Source: Bryoerythrophyllum caledonicum
Lineage: Eukaryota; Streptophyta; Bryopsida; Pottiales; Pottiaceae
NCBI GenBank assembly: GCA_963971425.1
Contig: OZ020517.1
Span: 26,058,668 to 26,122,667, forward strand
DNA: 64,000 nucleotides
Direction: 5' to 3'
Of this stretch, positions 1 through 12,004 are shown piece after piece. Made by a program: the position numbers and the translations under genes. The notes under the pieces were generated by a model, which was given only the letters and a program-made list of their open reading frames with translations, was not told where the DNA came from and did no database searches. How positions within the stretch are numbered: the stretch's first letter is position 1; every line of letters begins with the position of its first letter.

Positions 1-1228
1 GTGATCTTCTCGATCGACCCATGTTTCATCCTCCTGTAGACGGTTCTAGACTGGACGGGCTTTTCCGACTGCCGCTTGGATACCAAATGGACGCCTCATT
101 CTTTTGTAAGTATATCTGTCCACTATTTTTGGGGAGTTCTATAAGTTTCGGACTTTCTCTTTCAGTGAGTTTGCTACTCGCACATTACAGATCTTATTAG
201 CACATCGCAGATTTTTGGGCATGTCTTGGAGCTGACTTTCTTGACCTAGAAAGGTAATGCACAACTTGGATTGAAGACACGATTACTTTTGTCTGGCGTG
301 GTTATCTTACACATGGAGTTTAAACTTGCAGATTTGAAGTTAAAATGGCGCATTCCTTGTGGGCCGAACAGTGTCATTACGTTTCCCAGCGTTCCTATGT
401 TGAAGCCATGGTACTGGTGGTCATGGCCAACTTTACCTTTGGGTCTCTCTTGGCACGAAAAGCGTGTGGCCACCATAGGGTGAGTACGATGGTTTGCAAC
501 GAAAGTGTGCTGTTCATTTAAGGCATTATTTTTGAATGTGGAAAAAAGGTCAGAGATATAGTTTGCTTCCTTCTACGCAAACAGTAGTTTCTTTCAGGTT
601 ATTATCCGCGAATGACCATGTTCACTTACTGCGTCAATTGAATTGCAGATATGTAACGGAGACGCCCGTTCTCGTGGTTGAAATCTCGTTCTACGTGGTC
701 ACGATGCTCTTGGCAATAATAATTCGTCAGCGCTGTGTGGCTGCGGAGAAGTCGAACTCGATGAAGTCGTGCTTTGGTCAAGGACCGTGTGTTGAGAAAA
801 AGTGGTGCTGCCCTTGGGCTTTGAAGCTGGTGGTGCTAGCCTCAGTAGCTGGCAGCTTCGTCATTCCTGCCTACGTGGTCCCAACAACAGTGCACCCCTT
901 CATGGGCTGGGGCGTCTTCCTTCTGGGATCCCTCTCTTTTCTGACCGTCGTCATCAATGTGTTCCAGCTTCCCGTCCTGCCCGTGTTGACGCCCTGGATA
1001 GGTGGTATTGGAGCTCTCCTGGTTTTGGCGTCACCATTTTACAAGAACGGCATTATGCGCGGTGTAGGAGTCGGTGCTTACGCGGCTTTGGCGACCCCGT
1101 TTTCGTGGTGGGCCGTCCAGAAGGTCTGTGCTGCTGTGAACGTTCGCGTGCACTGGGACTCACCTCTCATGGCTTGGAGCACTGTCAGGTCGGAACCCGA
1201 CTCGGAAATTCTCATGAAACTCTGCTGA
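1..1228 (+). CDS. Unknown multi-pass membrane protein, C-terminal part (5' end outside window)
   Basis: I do not recognise this gene. The last exon (acceptor AG at 647-648, stop 1226-1228) is open and encodes about five hydrophobic segments: one near the exon start ending in IIIRQR, one after KKWCCPWALK, one at MGWGVFLLG, one at WIGGIGALLV and one at GVGAYAALATPFSWW. Upstream, GT-AG logic suggests exons at 1-105 (open to the window edge), 211-253 and 332-479 or 332-463. The strong donor GTGAGT at 480 does not give the phase that the last exon needs. The weaker donor at 464 does, joining ...LLARKA to YVTETPV. An alternative acceptor lies at 596-597. The upstream exon structure is therefore unresolved, but the last exon looks securely coding from its length, hydrophobic pattern and GC content. 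3' UTR presumably follows 1228. Confidence 0.55.
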
Positions 1229-2223
1229 ATCGATGCAGAACGGTTTTTCCAGTGAAAAAACGCTCGCGACCGATGGGACCCTCTTGTTTGAAACATAAGT
1301 TGATTACAAGGGTCGACAACAGTACATACTGTATGATATACTAGGTGGTTGGGATCTACGATAATACTGAACGACCAGGAGGTTAGATCTTCAGACACTG
1401 CTATGATCCATTATTACATGGTATCATTTCACAAGCTCACTGTCGACATTTTTAGAGGTCCCTGGAGCAGAAAACATTAGTTGTAGACTAAAAGTTTTAG
1501 ACTCACTAGTTCAATTAGACGACGATTCTTTTGGGTGCTTGCATGATGCCCCCAGTTTCTTCCCCCAAACCCTACGATTTAACGGTAGTTGCTGCCACCT
1601 GACCCTGCTGGAATTGAAGTAAAGGGTAGCTTGCTGTACAAATAGTAATTTTTATTCTGCTTGCCCACCCCTCACAGAAAGTAAAGTTTCACACTCCTGC
1701 GGTTCGGTTTCATGCCTTCTTTTTCATATTGGTGAAGTTCTGCCCTCAGAAGAATTTCAAAATCTTCTACAGCAAAGATTGTATAAAACTTATGGATGAC
1801 TTATCATATGACATTGTAACAACTGTTACAGCATAGATTAATGTGATAAAATTCCAATCTCATTGGCAACTTGATTGCTGAGATATGCCACCAAGAGATC
1901 AAAGTTCTTAGAAACATACATCGCACTTCTTTCTTTAAATTATCTCCGAACCTTACATCATTATCATGACATTCTCCAATCAGAGATGTAGAGCACATCA
2001 CACTTCACTGGATGAGTGAAGCAACATACAACTCGTGATTAGCTCAAGCACACTACCAAAGAATGGTAAAATTGATTAAGCAACGCCCCAATTTACAGTC
2101 ACACCTCAATCACTACCCTAGTCTTTGACTACTCTCAAGCATGCTACAAAAGTTCACGTCTACATTGTAACCAGAAACATGATATGTACTGTAGATATTA
2201 CAAGATTCTATACAAATGTCTAC
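1229..2223. other. Intergenic spacer between convergent genes
   Basis: This stretch should hold the two 3' UTRs of the flanking convergent genes. I see no convincing coding exon, RNA gene or repeat; the short ORFs have no recognisable content. Confidence 0.5.
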
Positions 2224-3934
2224 TTAATTGTTGTCCTGCATACTTCTTAGAATCTCCAACAATGCGAGGAAAAGATTCAGGATGTCGAGATACAAAGCCA
2301 CCGATGCCCATATGTACTCATCATAACTATATCGCTTGATCAGATTGTCTGTATCATATACGATGTAGGCACTGAAAATAAGCGCCGTCAGACCACCGTA
2401 AATCGTTTGCGACACCGGACCCAGTGGGAAGAACGCCTACTCAAAACACCACATGCTGGAAGTAAGTATATCATAAAATGATAAAGAAATACAGCATGTA
2501 AACAGAGATAAATTACAACTTTTCCATGAAAGAATTAAAAACTTGATGTAACAAAAACTGTTTTAAAGTAAGATGGTAACATTGCATTTTAAGAATCTGG
2601 ACGTCCTTCATTGGCATGCTCAGGCACCATTAATGTACACAAATCCAAGTAAATATATGTTAGGACAAACCTGAATAAGTCCAAAGAGCAAGACGATCAT
2701 AAGGCTGGTAAACAAAATGGGGCCCAAGAAACTGAAATCATAACCCTTTCTTGCTGCCCAATGAGTATATGCCGTCAGGGATAAAACCACGATTGCTGTC
2801 AAGATAAGGGCTTCCAACACGATAACGGCTGTAAATCACGAGTCACAACATCGACATTAGTTTAAATCCATCAATCTCAGATCAAGAAGGCATTCGGAAC
2901 AAAATAACATGAGACACAACATCAGCGCAACTCAAAACAATGTCTCCCCTGTGAAATGCGCAATATAAAAACACTAGTCCAGCTTACAGCAGATACGATT
3001 GTCAGAACCACAATACTAAGACAGCCTACTTCAACATCAGAGAGGCGATCAGACTTACGATTTGTAAGAGCACACGATATTCCAACGGTCAAACTGATTG
3101 TAACGGTGAATAGACCAAGAAGGAGGAGATTCACTGGGTGCTGCTGGTGGTAGTAATACAACGGGCACATCACTGCAAAAAGATAAACAGCAACTCAGTA
3201 AGCGAGTCCTTCTGCCTTTCATAACGTATGCCAAAGCAAGTTCTAGGTCTTCGGACCTACTTCGATTCCAATTCTAATTGCGCGACGGTGCACAAGCCCG
3301 ACAAGAATTTTCGAAACTTCTCTACAAGCTCCTCTCATGCCAGTTCAACCTAAACAGCTACTTGATTCAAATCGCGACGAATATCTCTAAGACTTTCTTC
3401 CAATTCTTTCATGAAGATCTAACTCTCTTTGAAACAAGAACATGGCTGAAGTATCTCTCGTACATCATCCATATCTTGATTCGACACTCTCACATAGTTC
3501 GGATACTCTACAATCAACCACACCAAACCACCGACCAAACCGAACTCCGCTCCAACCCATTCATTAATTCAACGCAACAACAAAAGAAATGGACAGATAA
3601 TTTGAGTTCGTAGAAAAAGCAAAAAACCGCCAATACACAAACAAGAAAGATTGCAACACTCACATATAAGAGGCGCAAAACTAAGGAAGAGAAGCAGCCA
3701 GGTATGGGCGGCGAAAAACTCCAACACCGCAGGCGTGAGCACCACAAACGCCGAAACGGCCGCCGTGAGCACCACCTGAATGCTCAAAATACTGTACACC
3801 TTGCGAATGAACGCCCAGCGAAGCTCATTCTCATCGGCTGAAATCCCCGGGTAGAGCGCCGGCGTGGTCCCGTAGCCCGCCTCCAAATCGGGCGCGGCGC
3901 CGTACACCGCATATTTGCTGTTAAACTTGGCCAT
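2224..3934 (-). CDS. LIFEGUARD / Bax inhibitor-1-like protein (TMBIM family)
   Basis: Four exons on the minus strand join in phase: 3934-3664, 3172-3059, 2828-2671 and 2436-2224, all with GT-AG introns, giving a protein of about 251 aa. The start is the ATG at 3934 (MAKFNSKYAVY...); an upstream in-frame TTG is not used. The N-terminus is soluble (about 45 aa), followed by seven hydrophobic segments. Exon 3 carries the family signature WAARKGYDFSFLGP. The last exon carries YDTDNLIKRYSYDEYIWAS and LYLDILNLF, which supply the conserved acidic residues of the TMBIM pore. Family knowledge: ER or Golgi multi-pass proteins that modulate calcium leak and suppress stress-induced cell death in plants. 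The length matches the family and nothing appears broken. LIFEGUARD versus strict BI-1 assignment rests on the N-terminal tail and is likely but not proven. Confidence 0.93.
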
Positions 3935-5595
3935 GGCTTCCAATCAAACTTGGCACCCGACTGCAGTCGGCTCCAGCGACGAAGAGGATTAGGTTTCGGG
4001 GGCCGAGTGAGAAACTTATAAACACCGAGTCCGTTTTGGATTGTTCCCGTGTTTGCCAAGGTGAGTGTTCTGGAAGCGTCCTAGGCGACGATTCCCAGAC
4101 CCGTTACGGTCCCGAAACCGATATCAAGTATTCAAGCGCAGTGAACATTTCGAGGGTAAAGGTCTACAACCTTGATAGATGGTTACCGCGCTTTTGGATG
4201 CGGTGTTGGTTTTGAGGAGGGGCCTTTGGTGTCCAAGTGGACAAGCGAGGGCATGGATGGGGTGGGTTCCGTGGAGGCGCCAGGTGCTGTGCCTTGCGCA
4301 CGGCATGCGACCTCGGTAGACGTGGGTTCCAGCGATCCCCGAATCGAGATTCATAATATGTGGAGATACCTAGGCCATACCCTGCGACATCCGTCATGTA
4401 CCTAGACGATACCCCGTGATATGCATATTCTATCTGCGTGATACCCATAGATATCATCTCAAAAGGTGTATATGTAGCCGCCTGATTTTTCTTGTAGCTT
4501 TTCTAATCATTTTAGTTAGTTTAGGAATTGGTGGTGGGTTCTAACCCTCATGTCACTAGGACTTTGAAATAATGAACACTTCATTACAATTGCTAACCCT
4601 TTAAAGACGACGCCTGCAACCAGGCCTTGGAGATCCCACAAGTAGGTACATTTCATCGCAACTAATCGCTACATCATCTGTACAGTGGATACATCTCATT
4701 GTGACTGGTCACTACAAACATCACTATTGTTCACTTGTCAGACTCCGGCGCACAACTTCACCGCATTCATTAGAAGCACAAGGATCCAAGGAACATAAAT
4801 TAGGCCGCGGATCAAACAGAGATGAGGTATCGCTCCACCAATTTGCAAATTACTTCAAAGTCACCACCCATGGGCCTCTAGTCCTTAAAGGTTAAGTTGA
4901 ACCATGTACAACAAATTTCCTCCAAGTGAAACTTCTCAGGAACGAAACAATGAACAAATATTATTCTGAATGAAACGAATTGCTGCACATTTTTCACATG
5001 GGGGACCAAAACACAGATGCCTCGGTCGAAATTAGCTCTCTACTTCAGCTCCCTAACTGCAGAGTCCCCTCAAGTAGAAACCGATCGACAAAACCATCTT
5101 CACAGAACAACGATCAATTGCAATGAGCTGCTAGTTACATCAAGTCTCCTCCAAGTTTAGTGGCACACACCAAAACTGAGGAGGTCTTGATCAGTCCAAA
5201 CTCAAAAGTTATCTCAAGAGTAGGTGTAATAATCTAGGTGCTACACAAGATAAACAAATACCAACCACTCCTAGATGAAATAAGCTCATTAGGTTGACGC
5301 ACTAAAGTGTACCCACTAATGGTTATTACGGTCGGTGCTAGAGCTACTACACATATTCCTTCTGTGAAATCATTCAAAACAACTTTTAAACTCTCAAAGA
5401 CATCCATTAAAAGCACCTTCGCAAATTTTAACACCATTGCTGTACAACACGCTATGTCTATCTTCCTTCATAAAAGAAGACTAGAAAATAACCAACAATT
5501 ACCAGATCCACTCACCTCTTTAACTAGTAATACTCACCATGCCTATCTTCCAACTACCAATATTTTCATACAAGTTTGTTACGTCGTTTGTTTTA
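3935..5595. other. Upstream region of the TMBIM gene and spacer
   Basis: The first 150 bp or so should be the TMBIM 5' UTR and promoter. The rest is AT-rich with short imperfect repeats of a GATACC-type motif near 4365-4450. I see no supported gene or RNA. Confidence 0.4.
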
Positions 5596-5738
5596 TAGTG
5601 TCTACCGTCGAGAGGGGGAAGTAGTTCCATCCTACTAATCCTTCGTCCAGTGGGCAATGCTTTAGTAGTAGAACAAACAGACACTTTATTCACGCCGGCC
5701 TCTTTGGGAGACCGAAGACTTTCTTCTTCTTCTTCTTA
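5596..5738 (+). repeat. SINE-like dispersed repeat, copy 1
   Basis: About 143 bp. It shares with copies at 35026 and 47085 the start TAGTGTCTACC, a GTAGTTCC block, a second block AACAGACACTTTATTCAC, a GC-rich hairpin (GGCCTC...GGAGACC here) and a terminal TTC-repeat tract. The opening AGTGTCT and the internal AGACACT are complementary. No target duplication is evident at this copy. Confidence 0.55.
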
Positions 5739-6702
5739 CTAATCTAGGAGCAATATTAGAGGCTCTTAACCCTCGTAACCCTCTCCTTCAAACTAGAACT
5801 CGACCATTCAATTGGTGCACAATAATGACATGGGAGGGTTATGACTCTTGAATCTTTGTCCTTGTGCCAAATATTTTCCAATCTCCTTGTGCCACATGGC
5901 AATGACAATGACATGAGAGGATTATGACTTACAAGTAGCCCCGGACGACGGAACATCATGCGGAGTCTCGACATGTATTAGGATCTTGACGTGGCTCCAT
6001 GGCAACAACTTGGTACCACAATGCAGTTGGCATCGTGGCAGCACATGGAGGCTCTAGGTTGGGCAACACGGTATGGGGCGAAGGGCCTTGGTTGTGGACA
6101 ACTAATAAAGGTTGTGGAGCGGATGATCTCCCATTCATCAATTCACCCTCAGCAGCCCTTGTTTATGCTTTTGTTCAATTTTACATAGTGTGGTGCGCCC
6201 TATTAGGATTTTCATGGTTTGGCCCATTAGAGTTATCCGTGAACTCACCCACACTTTCAATAACATACTTCCTCTTTTCATTTTTTATTACTATTTATAT
6301 GCTTTTAATGTCTATTCCATGTGGAGGAGCTTGGTGGTCTTTAATCCCAATAAGACACTTGTCTCCTCAAGAGACCATTTGAGTTTTGATAGCCCTATGA
6401 CCTTAAATTTTTGCATGATTTTTTTAGATTGTTTATTGATTGGCAAGTTTTGTTTAACTTCCCATTGACATAATTTTATTTTGCAAAAAATCCAACTTCT
6501 AGTTCAAAAGTTACAAACAATTTTCAATGACATAATATGACAAATAGTACAGCAAAGCTTTTAATAACTCTAAATTCAATAGAAATGAGAGTTTTAGCCC
6601 TAATGTTTCATTTTTTACCCACTTGAAAGAGGAATGATGCAAGAAGCAAGATGCAAGATGCAAAATTCCCATCAAGGCTCGGTAAGCGTCCACCCTGTTG
6701 TG

Positions 6703-7216
6703 TAAGGTAGAGGCACCCAATTCCGATCAATAGAGTATGCATGGAATGGTGCATGAAATGGTGCATAAAGTGACCGAAAATCAATAACTCAAAATCTGAA
6801 AACTCGAGTCATTATTGGCATTGGGTCATGAAGTATGCAATTTTGGGTTGCCCCATCTCAATTGAGCTTTCATTGGTGGCCTTGCCTTGAAAGTCGAACA
6901 AGACCGATTGGCATTGGGTACCTCCGTGAGTTAGTTATCCATGGCATGTCTGCTCTCTTTTTACTCACTCTCACTTATTGGCATTGGGTAATGGAGGGCA
7001 CCAAATCTCACCTGCTCTACAATTTGATTATGGGCTCCGATGGTTTTTGGGCTTATAAAATCTATATCAATTGCAAATCTTTGAGATTAAATTTGAAAAA
7101 ATATTTGTTGAGTTTCATTCCTAATTCCGCATCTTTTTACATAATTGTTTTTGACATACAATGTCATTTGAGTACCCAATTGCTTTAAGTGATCGGAATT
7201 GAGTGCCTCTACCTTA
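6703..7216. mobile_element. TA-type MITE with 26-bp terminal inverted repeats, copy 1
   Basis: 514 bp including flanking TA dinucleotides. The left end AGGTAGAGGCACCCAATTCC and the right end are near-perfect reverse complements over about 26 bp. Related copies lie at 35311 (interrupted) and 46024-46572. The TA flanks are shown to be the target duplication by an empty site for the 46024 copy, so the element behaves like a Tc1/mariner-type MITE. It has no coding capacity. It abuts the truncated end of the retroelement at about 7230. Confidence 0.8.
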
Positions 7217-7229
7217 GATATCTATAGGC

Positions 7230-9612
7230 TTGTATTGCACACATTGATGCGGCAGTAGAAGTGGTTGCATCGATAAGTAGCTGTAGCAAGCTTCTTGGAC
7301 TTAGGAGCCTCCAACAACAACGTGACCACATATGTGGCCTCACTCATGCCCAGCGCTTCCACCTCGGCGAACGCCTATACCAAAATGGCGTTCCCATGAT
7401 ATCAAAAAAGAAGATGCAGTCTAATCAACTTCTCCATCCGCTTATCCAACTTCCAAAATGAAGATCTTCACCAGATGGCACTTTGTGAATACATCACCGG
7501 CCTTCACCAACAATCGTGCCAACCGAATATACAAAGTGCGACGGGTATCTTCATTTTTCTTGGCGGGAATCCTAGATGCGTTGCATGTTATCACGCCTGA
7601 ATCCCATGTACTCCACCTCCAGATGCGCCATGAATTGCACCAAAAGATTGAAGGCTGGCGGATTGCCAACCGCCATTGATGCCAACCGCCATTGATGCCG
7701 CACGTGTGGCTATGGCCAAACTGGATATGATCCTCGTGGCAACACTCTGCCTCGTGCTTCGTGGTCCACCTCTCGTATATCTGAAGGGCCTCCAGCTCCA
7801 AATGTTAGTGCAAGAGCTCAAACGCATAGCAGTTGTTAAACGACGACATCTGGTCGCGATTCTCTTTTGTCCAGGTCTGAAATCAGAGCCGCCAATCGAG
7901 CATGAAGATGCCTTTAGCCCGTCCCGAGAACTTGTCTTGCACGACATAACGAAGATAGTCGTCCATGTCATCAAACGTGCCCACACTCCAGACCCAGAGC
8001 CTACGGTTGGTATCCAACGCCAAAACATGCTCAAAAGTCTCGTTGGTATCCGACCCTTGCCCAAAGTCTATGGTTGAAGTACTCTCCAAGTAGTCTAGAA
8101 AATGGAGCAGTAATACCGGCTTCGTGTACTCACCAGAATCAAAAACCACCTCGGGATCTATCAATAGGTAATATCTAAAGGATAAGGTTATGAACGGGCA
8201 ATCTGCAGCTGCAAAACCACCAAACTTTGTGATTCACCGGTTATCACCTCCAGCTAGCAGAGGTCTAACCACAACCTCTTACATAAAAAGGTCTTGCCGG
8301 CCATAAAATCAACTTCACTTTAGAGTACCCTATTATAATCTAGAGACAATAAGAAATGGAGCCACCGAAAAACATCAACAACAAGCCCGCAACACGGGCA
8401 AGATACCGTAGAAGAATCCAGAAATGAAAATCAGATCCTCTCCTTCAACAACATAAAGTGGTAAATAAAAATGACCAGAGCCACTGGCGCAAACTTGTAG
8501 TGGATGGTCACTAGTTGCAAAACTTGCAACAACACAAAAGAAACATCCAAAGGTGTCCTTCCTGAAGTCTAAAACTAAGGAAGCACTGAGCTAATGCGGT
8601 CGTTGTGTTTACAAATACAAATCCCCCCAATGAAAAGCACACATTGGACGACAAACGCGTTCAACACCAATTTAACATCAAAATTAGATTAATGGTGAAA
8701 TGCCCCAAATATAAGCGTTAATTGCAGTCAAGACTGAGCTAAATTGCCCTAGTTACATACTTCCAAAGTTTAGACACTAATCTTTTTTTTTAACAACCCA
8801 CAGAAATGTGGTTTTGGAAAAAAAAATTCGACTAAAACTTTCATTTCCTGTAGATAGAAACCCATATGGAGAGGTCAAATCCAAAGTCGAAATTCAAAAA
8901 ATAAAATAAAAAATTAGGCAATATTTACTCACAGTTAAGTGAAATCTGCCCAAATTACAATTCCATCACCTGTGGATGAAAATTGCCTGCAGCGGATGAA
9001 TTTGCAGAAATGGATGAAAATTGACCGTAGAATAAATTTTTGCCGTGGATGAAAAATTACAAAATCACTGATCAGGTCCAACAACTGTCGTTCTTCTTCC
9101 AATTCTTACGCTGCTCACATCTTGCTCAAAAATTGTCCGCTTTGGGCGTCGTTTGTTGCATTGGCTCCGTCTTGACCCGCTCTACAACATCAATCTACTC
9201 ACTCAAAGTTTTTAAAAACTCATCCAAGCTTAAATTCAAGAACTAGAGAGAGGAACGTAGGAGGATCTTTGTCAAGTGAGTAACTAGTAAATCACAAGTG
9301 CACTCTACAAAAGAAGAATCAATGAGTGCAAGTAGTGCAAGAGTATGCGGTGCCTTTACTAATGATAAACAATCACTTACAAGCAAAGACAATCAATAAA
9401 CACTTATAAACTCATCCACAAAGCTTGACTTGACAAAGTCGTTAAGTCAAGGACGTGTGCGGCGCTATATGCACAGACACAACCTTAAGTGGATGGAAAT
9501 CATCCAAAGATGAATTTGGTACGCTACCGTACGTTCCTAAAACGCGTACATTAGTAATAAACTAATCTTCGCTAAAACACTACAATGTGGAGAGGCCCTC
9601 GACGCCACGTCC
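7230..9612 (-). mobile_element. Truncated Ty3/gypsy element, minus strand (copy 3)
   Basis: On the minus strand this reads LTR (about 9612-9244), untranslated leader (9243-8165), then a broken gag (8164 to about 7230), where it ends beside a MITE. The gag N-terminus carries the block RRLWVWSVGTFDDMDD, matching RRLRVWSVGTFDDMDN of the complete element at 12005. A later part (LELEALQIYERW) matches that element's LELEALQTYGRW. Frameshifts and stops interrupt it. The LTR shares the conserved 11-bp inverted-repeat arms (CTTGACTTAAC / GTCAAGTCAAG) and the post-LTR string CACTTGACAAAGA. Everything downstream of gag is missing. Confidence 0.75.
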
Positions 9613-10988
9613 TGCAATAGTTTGTATTTATGTAGTCCGGTGGTATTTCTTTATATTGTTGTCCTTTGACACATAGTACATCTGGTTTAAATTTGACATT
9701 ACAATGACATCTTTGGGTTCCACATTTGCATGGAAGTAGCCATGGAGAGACAGTGTTTTCTTGTGTAGAAGGTTTAGACAGTGTTTTCTTGTGTAAACTG
9801 TTGAAGGTTCCAGCGTTCATAAGTGTAGAGCACCCAAATTTGTTTAAGGAAACAATTAGTTATACGGATTTTCCATACCGCTTTGTTGTGTGTTTTGACT
9901 ATTAGTCTAGAATGTATGTGATGGTTTTGGCATTTAAGGAGTACGTGTAGCCATGGATTTGGATCCGTGGTGGTGCATATTAGGCATGTTATGGATGGAA
10001 ACCGTTCTATTTAAAAAATGAGTTGTTTGGAGCATTTTCCATGTATTGTCCAATACGAAATTTGATAAGACATGTTTGTAATTGTGGGGTTTTTCCAAAA
10101 AATTGTAGAGAGTTTGTTATCAATGTTGTTGTTACTGGTCCATTTCTCTATGTTGGGGAATCTTTCCGAGATAAAACTAAGGTTGTTAATTACATCTTAT
10201 TTTTTGAGATATTTGTCTAGAAATCTTATGGGGCCTTTGCCTCAATTGTCTTCCATAGGGAACAAACTATCTCTTTGGAAGTAGTATGGGAAACCCTCAA
10301 AAGCATTGAATGGATCATTAAAAAAACAAACATATTATAATTTAACAAACACGTAATTACACAACTGATAGCATATGCAAAAAAGGAAAAAATAATGCCT
10401 TGGATTTGTGTAGTCACACAACGTGGAACCAAAAGGGAATAACACCTGAAGTCACAAGTGGAGTGGAAGTCAAGACGGGACAACCTCCGGTACAAGTGAA
10501 AATAAATTCAAATTTGAGAGCAAAGAAAGACCGTAGATGGATACCACCCGCCTTTCTCTCCTTCACACTCAGTGAGGAGCTACTCAAAAAATGACATCCA
10601 CACTACTTGATTTATAAATGCTATAAGTCTCTACTCTAGATGAATATTTTTACCAACTATGTCTATAGTAATCCGCCTCTTTGAGTAATATAAATAGTTG
10701 TGCTCTTGGTAACTAATTGCATCAAAAGTAAAAAACTGTAGCATTTTAAAACCATGTAGTGTGGATACATTAAATGCCATTTTTAGAGTATTTTGAGGTG
10801 AATAGGAATATTGAAAATGAAATATCCTACGCGGTGGTAGTTTTTGTACATAATTAATTCAAAATAGTAGGTAGTCCAAAATTTTGGAAAATAAATTTCT
10901 TTTGACTAGGTGATTACCTATGTAATGTCAAGGTGCTACTTCTATAATGCATAGGTGATATCCATGTAATATTTAGTTGATACTCATT
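9613..10988. other. AT-rich spacer between two retroelement copies
   Basis: No gene is supported here. The stretch at about 10605-10690 (TTGATTTATAAA... GATGAATATTTTTACCAACT) recurs at 54084-54160 inside the DGAT2 gene, so part of this spacer is a dispersed repeat. Confidence 0.5.
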
Positions 10989-11352
10989 GTTTCACGGGAT
11001 GTGGCGTCGAGGACCACACCACATCTAGTGGTATTAGCGTAGGTTAGATTAGTCTAATCTACGTTAGCGTATGTGAGGACGTGCGTTCGACGCACCGTAG
11101 TCATCCGGTGCATGGATTTCATCCATCAAGGATTGCAGTTGTGTGTATACCGCCGCATACGTCCTTGACTTGACGTCTTTGTCAAGTCAAGCTTTGTGAG
11201 TGAGTTAGTGAGTGTTTAGTGAGTTCTTTGCTTGTAAGTGATGGTTTGTCATTACTAAAGGCTCCGCATTCACTACTTAGTTGCACTTGTTGATTCTTCC
11301 CTTATGAAGTGGGTGCCGCTTGACTTCTTGTGGAAAACACATGTATCTTTCA
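10989..11352 (+). repeat. 5' LTR of the methyltransferase retrotransposon
   Basis: Starts TGTTTCACGGGATG and ends near TATCTTTCA. It aligns along its whole length with 19417-19777, with scattered substitutions. It contains three palindromes: ACCAC/GTGGT near the start, a TTAGATTAG / CTAATCTA pair, and two 11-bp arms CTTGACTTGAC / GTCAAGTCAAG separated by 6 nt. Confidence 0.88.
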
Positions 11353-12004
11353 CTTGACAAAGACCTCCCATTTCTACTTCAATTTCCACCATTTTGCATT
11401 TGAAGAGTTTGTAGAAAATGGAAAGATTGGAGAAAGAATGGGTCACAAATTATAGTTTGTGTTAGTACTAGTCTTAGTGGTATTTGGAATCCTAAGTGTG
11501 AGAGAGGTACTCATGTTCATGTTCTGCGAGAGAAGCTCTTTTGGGAGAAGCAAGTCGTCATCGAGTTTGAAGTCCCGATTATTCATCCGAGTGTAGTCCA
11601 TTTGAGTTCTTATCGGGAGGGACAAACTTCATCCGTGCGAATAGAGATTGTGATCATCCACGGGCGCGAACAGGACGTGAGAAATGTGGGAGCCCCATAA
11701 AGGCTCGGGACTCCACTTGGGACGTGCTTGCGGGATAGAGACAAATCAAGGCGAGAGGCAAATCAAGACCGTTGACTAAGCACGAGCCACGATTTCAGGG
11801 ACAACAAGGCGTAGGGAGAGGGAGTAGACGGGTTGTTGGACAACGTTGTACTAGGGTGACATCCTTGGATGTCATAGGGCCTTGGAAGGGAGGGACCCAA
11901 AGGCAACAACAGATTAATGCGTCAACTCCCAGGTGCAGGTTGTCTGTTCGTACCCTTACCCTTTAGATAGCACCCGTAGATAGTTACCCGAAGGATTTTT
12001 CTTT
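11353..12004 (+). other. Retrotransposon leader
   Basis: Untranslated stretch between the 5' LTR and the gag start at 12005. The first bases (CTTGACAAAGACC) are also found after the LTR of the minus-strand copy. No canonical tRNA primer site beginning TGG is evident. No gene is seen. Confidence 0.5.

Noticed and set aside
3278..3613. 111-aa plus-strand ORF
   Set aside because: Lies in an intron of the TMBIM gene on the opposite strand and has no domain.
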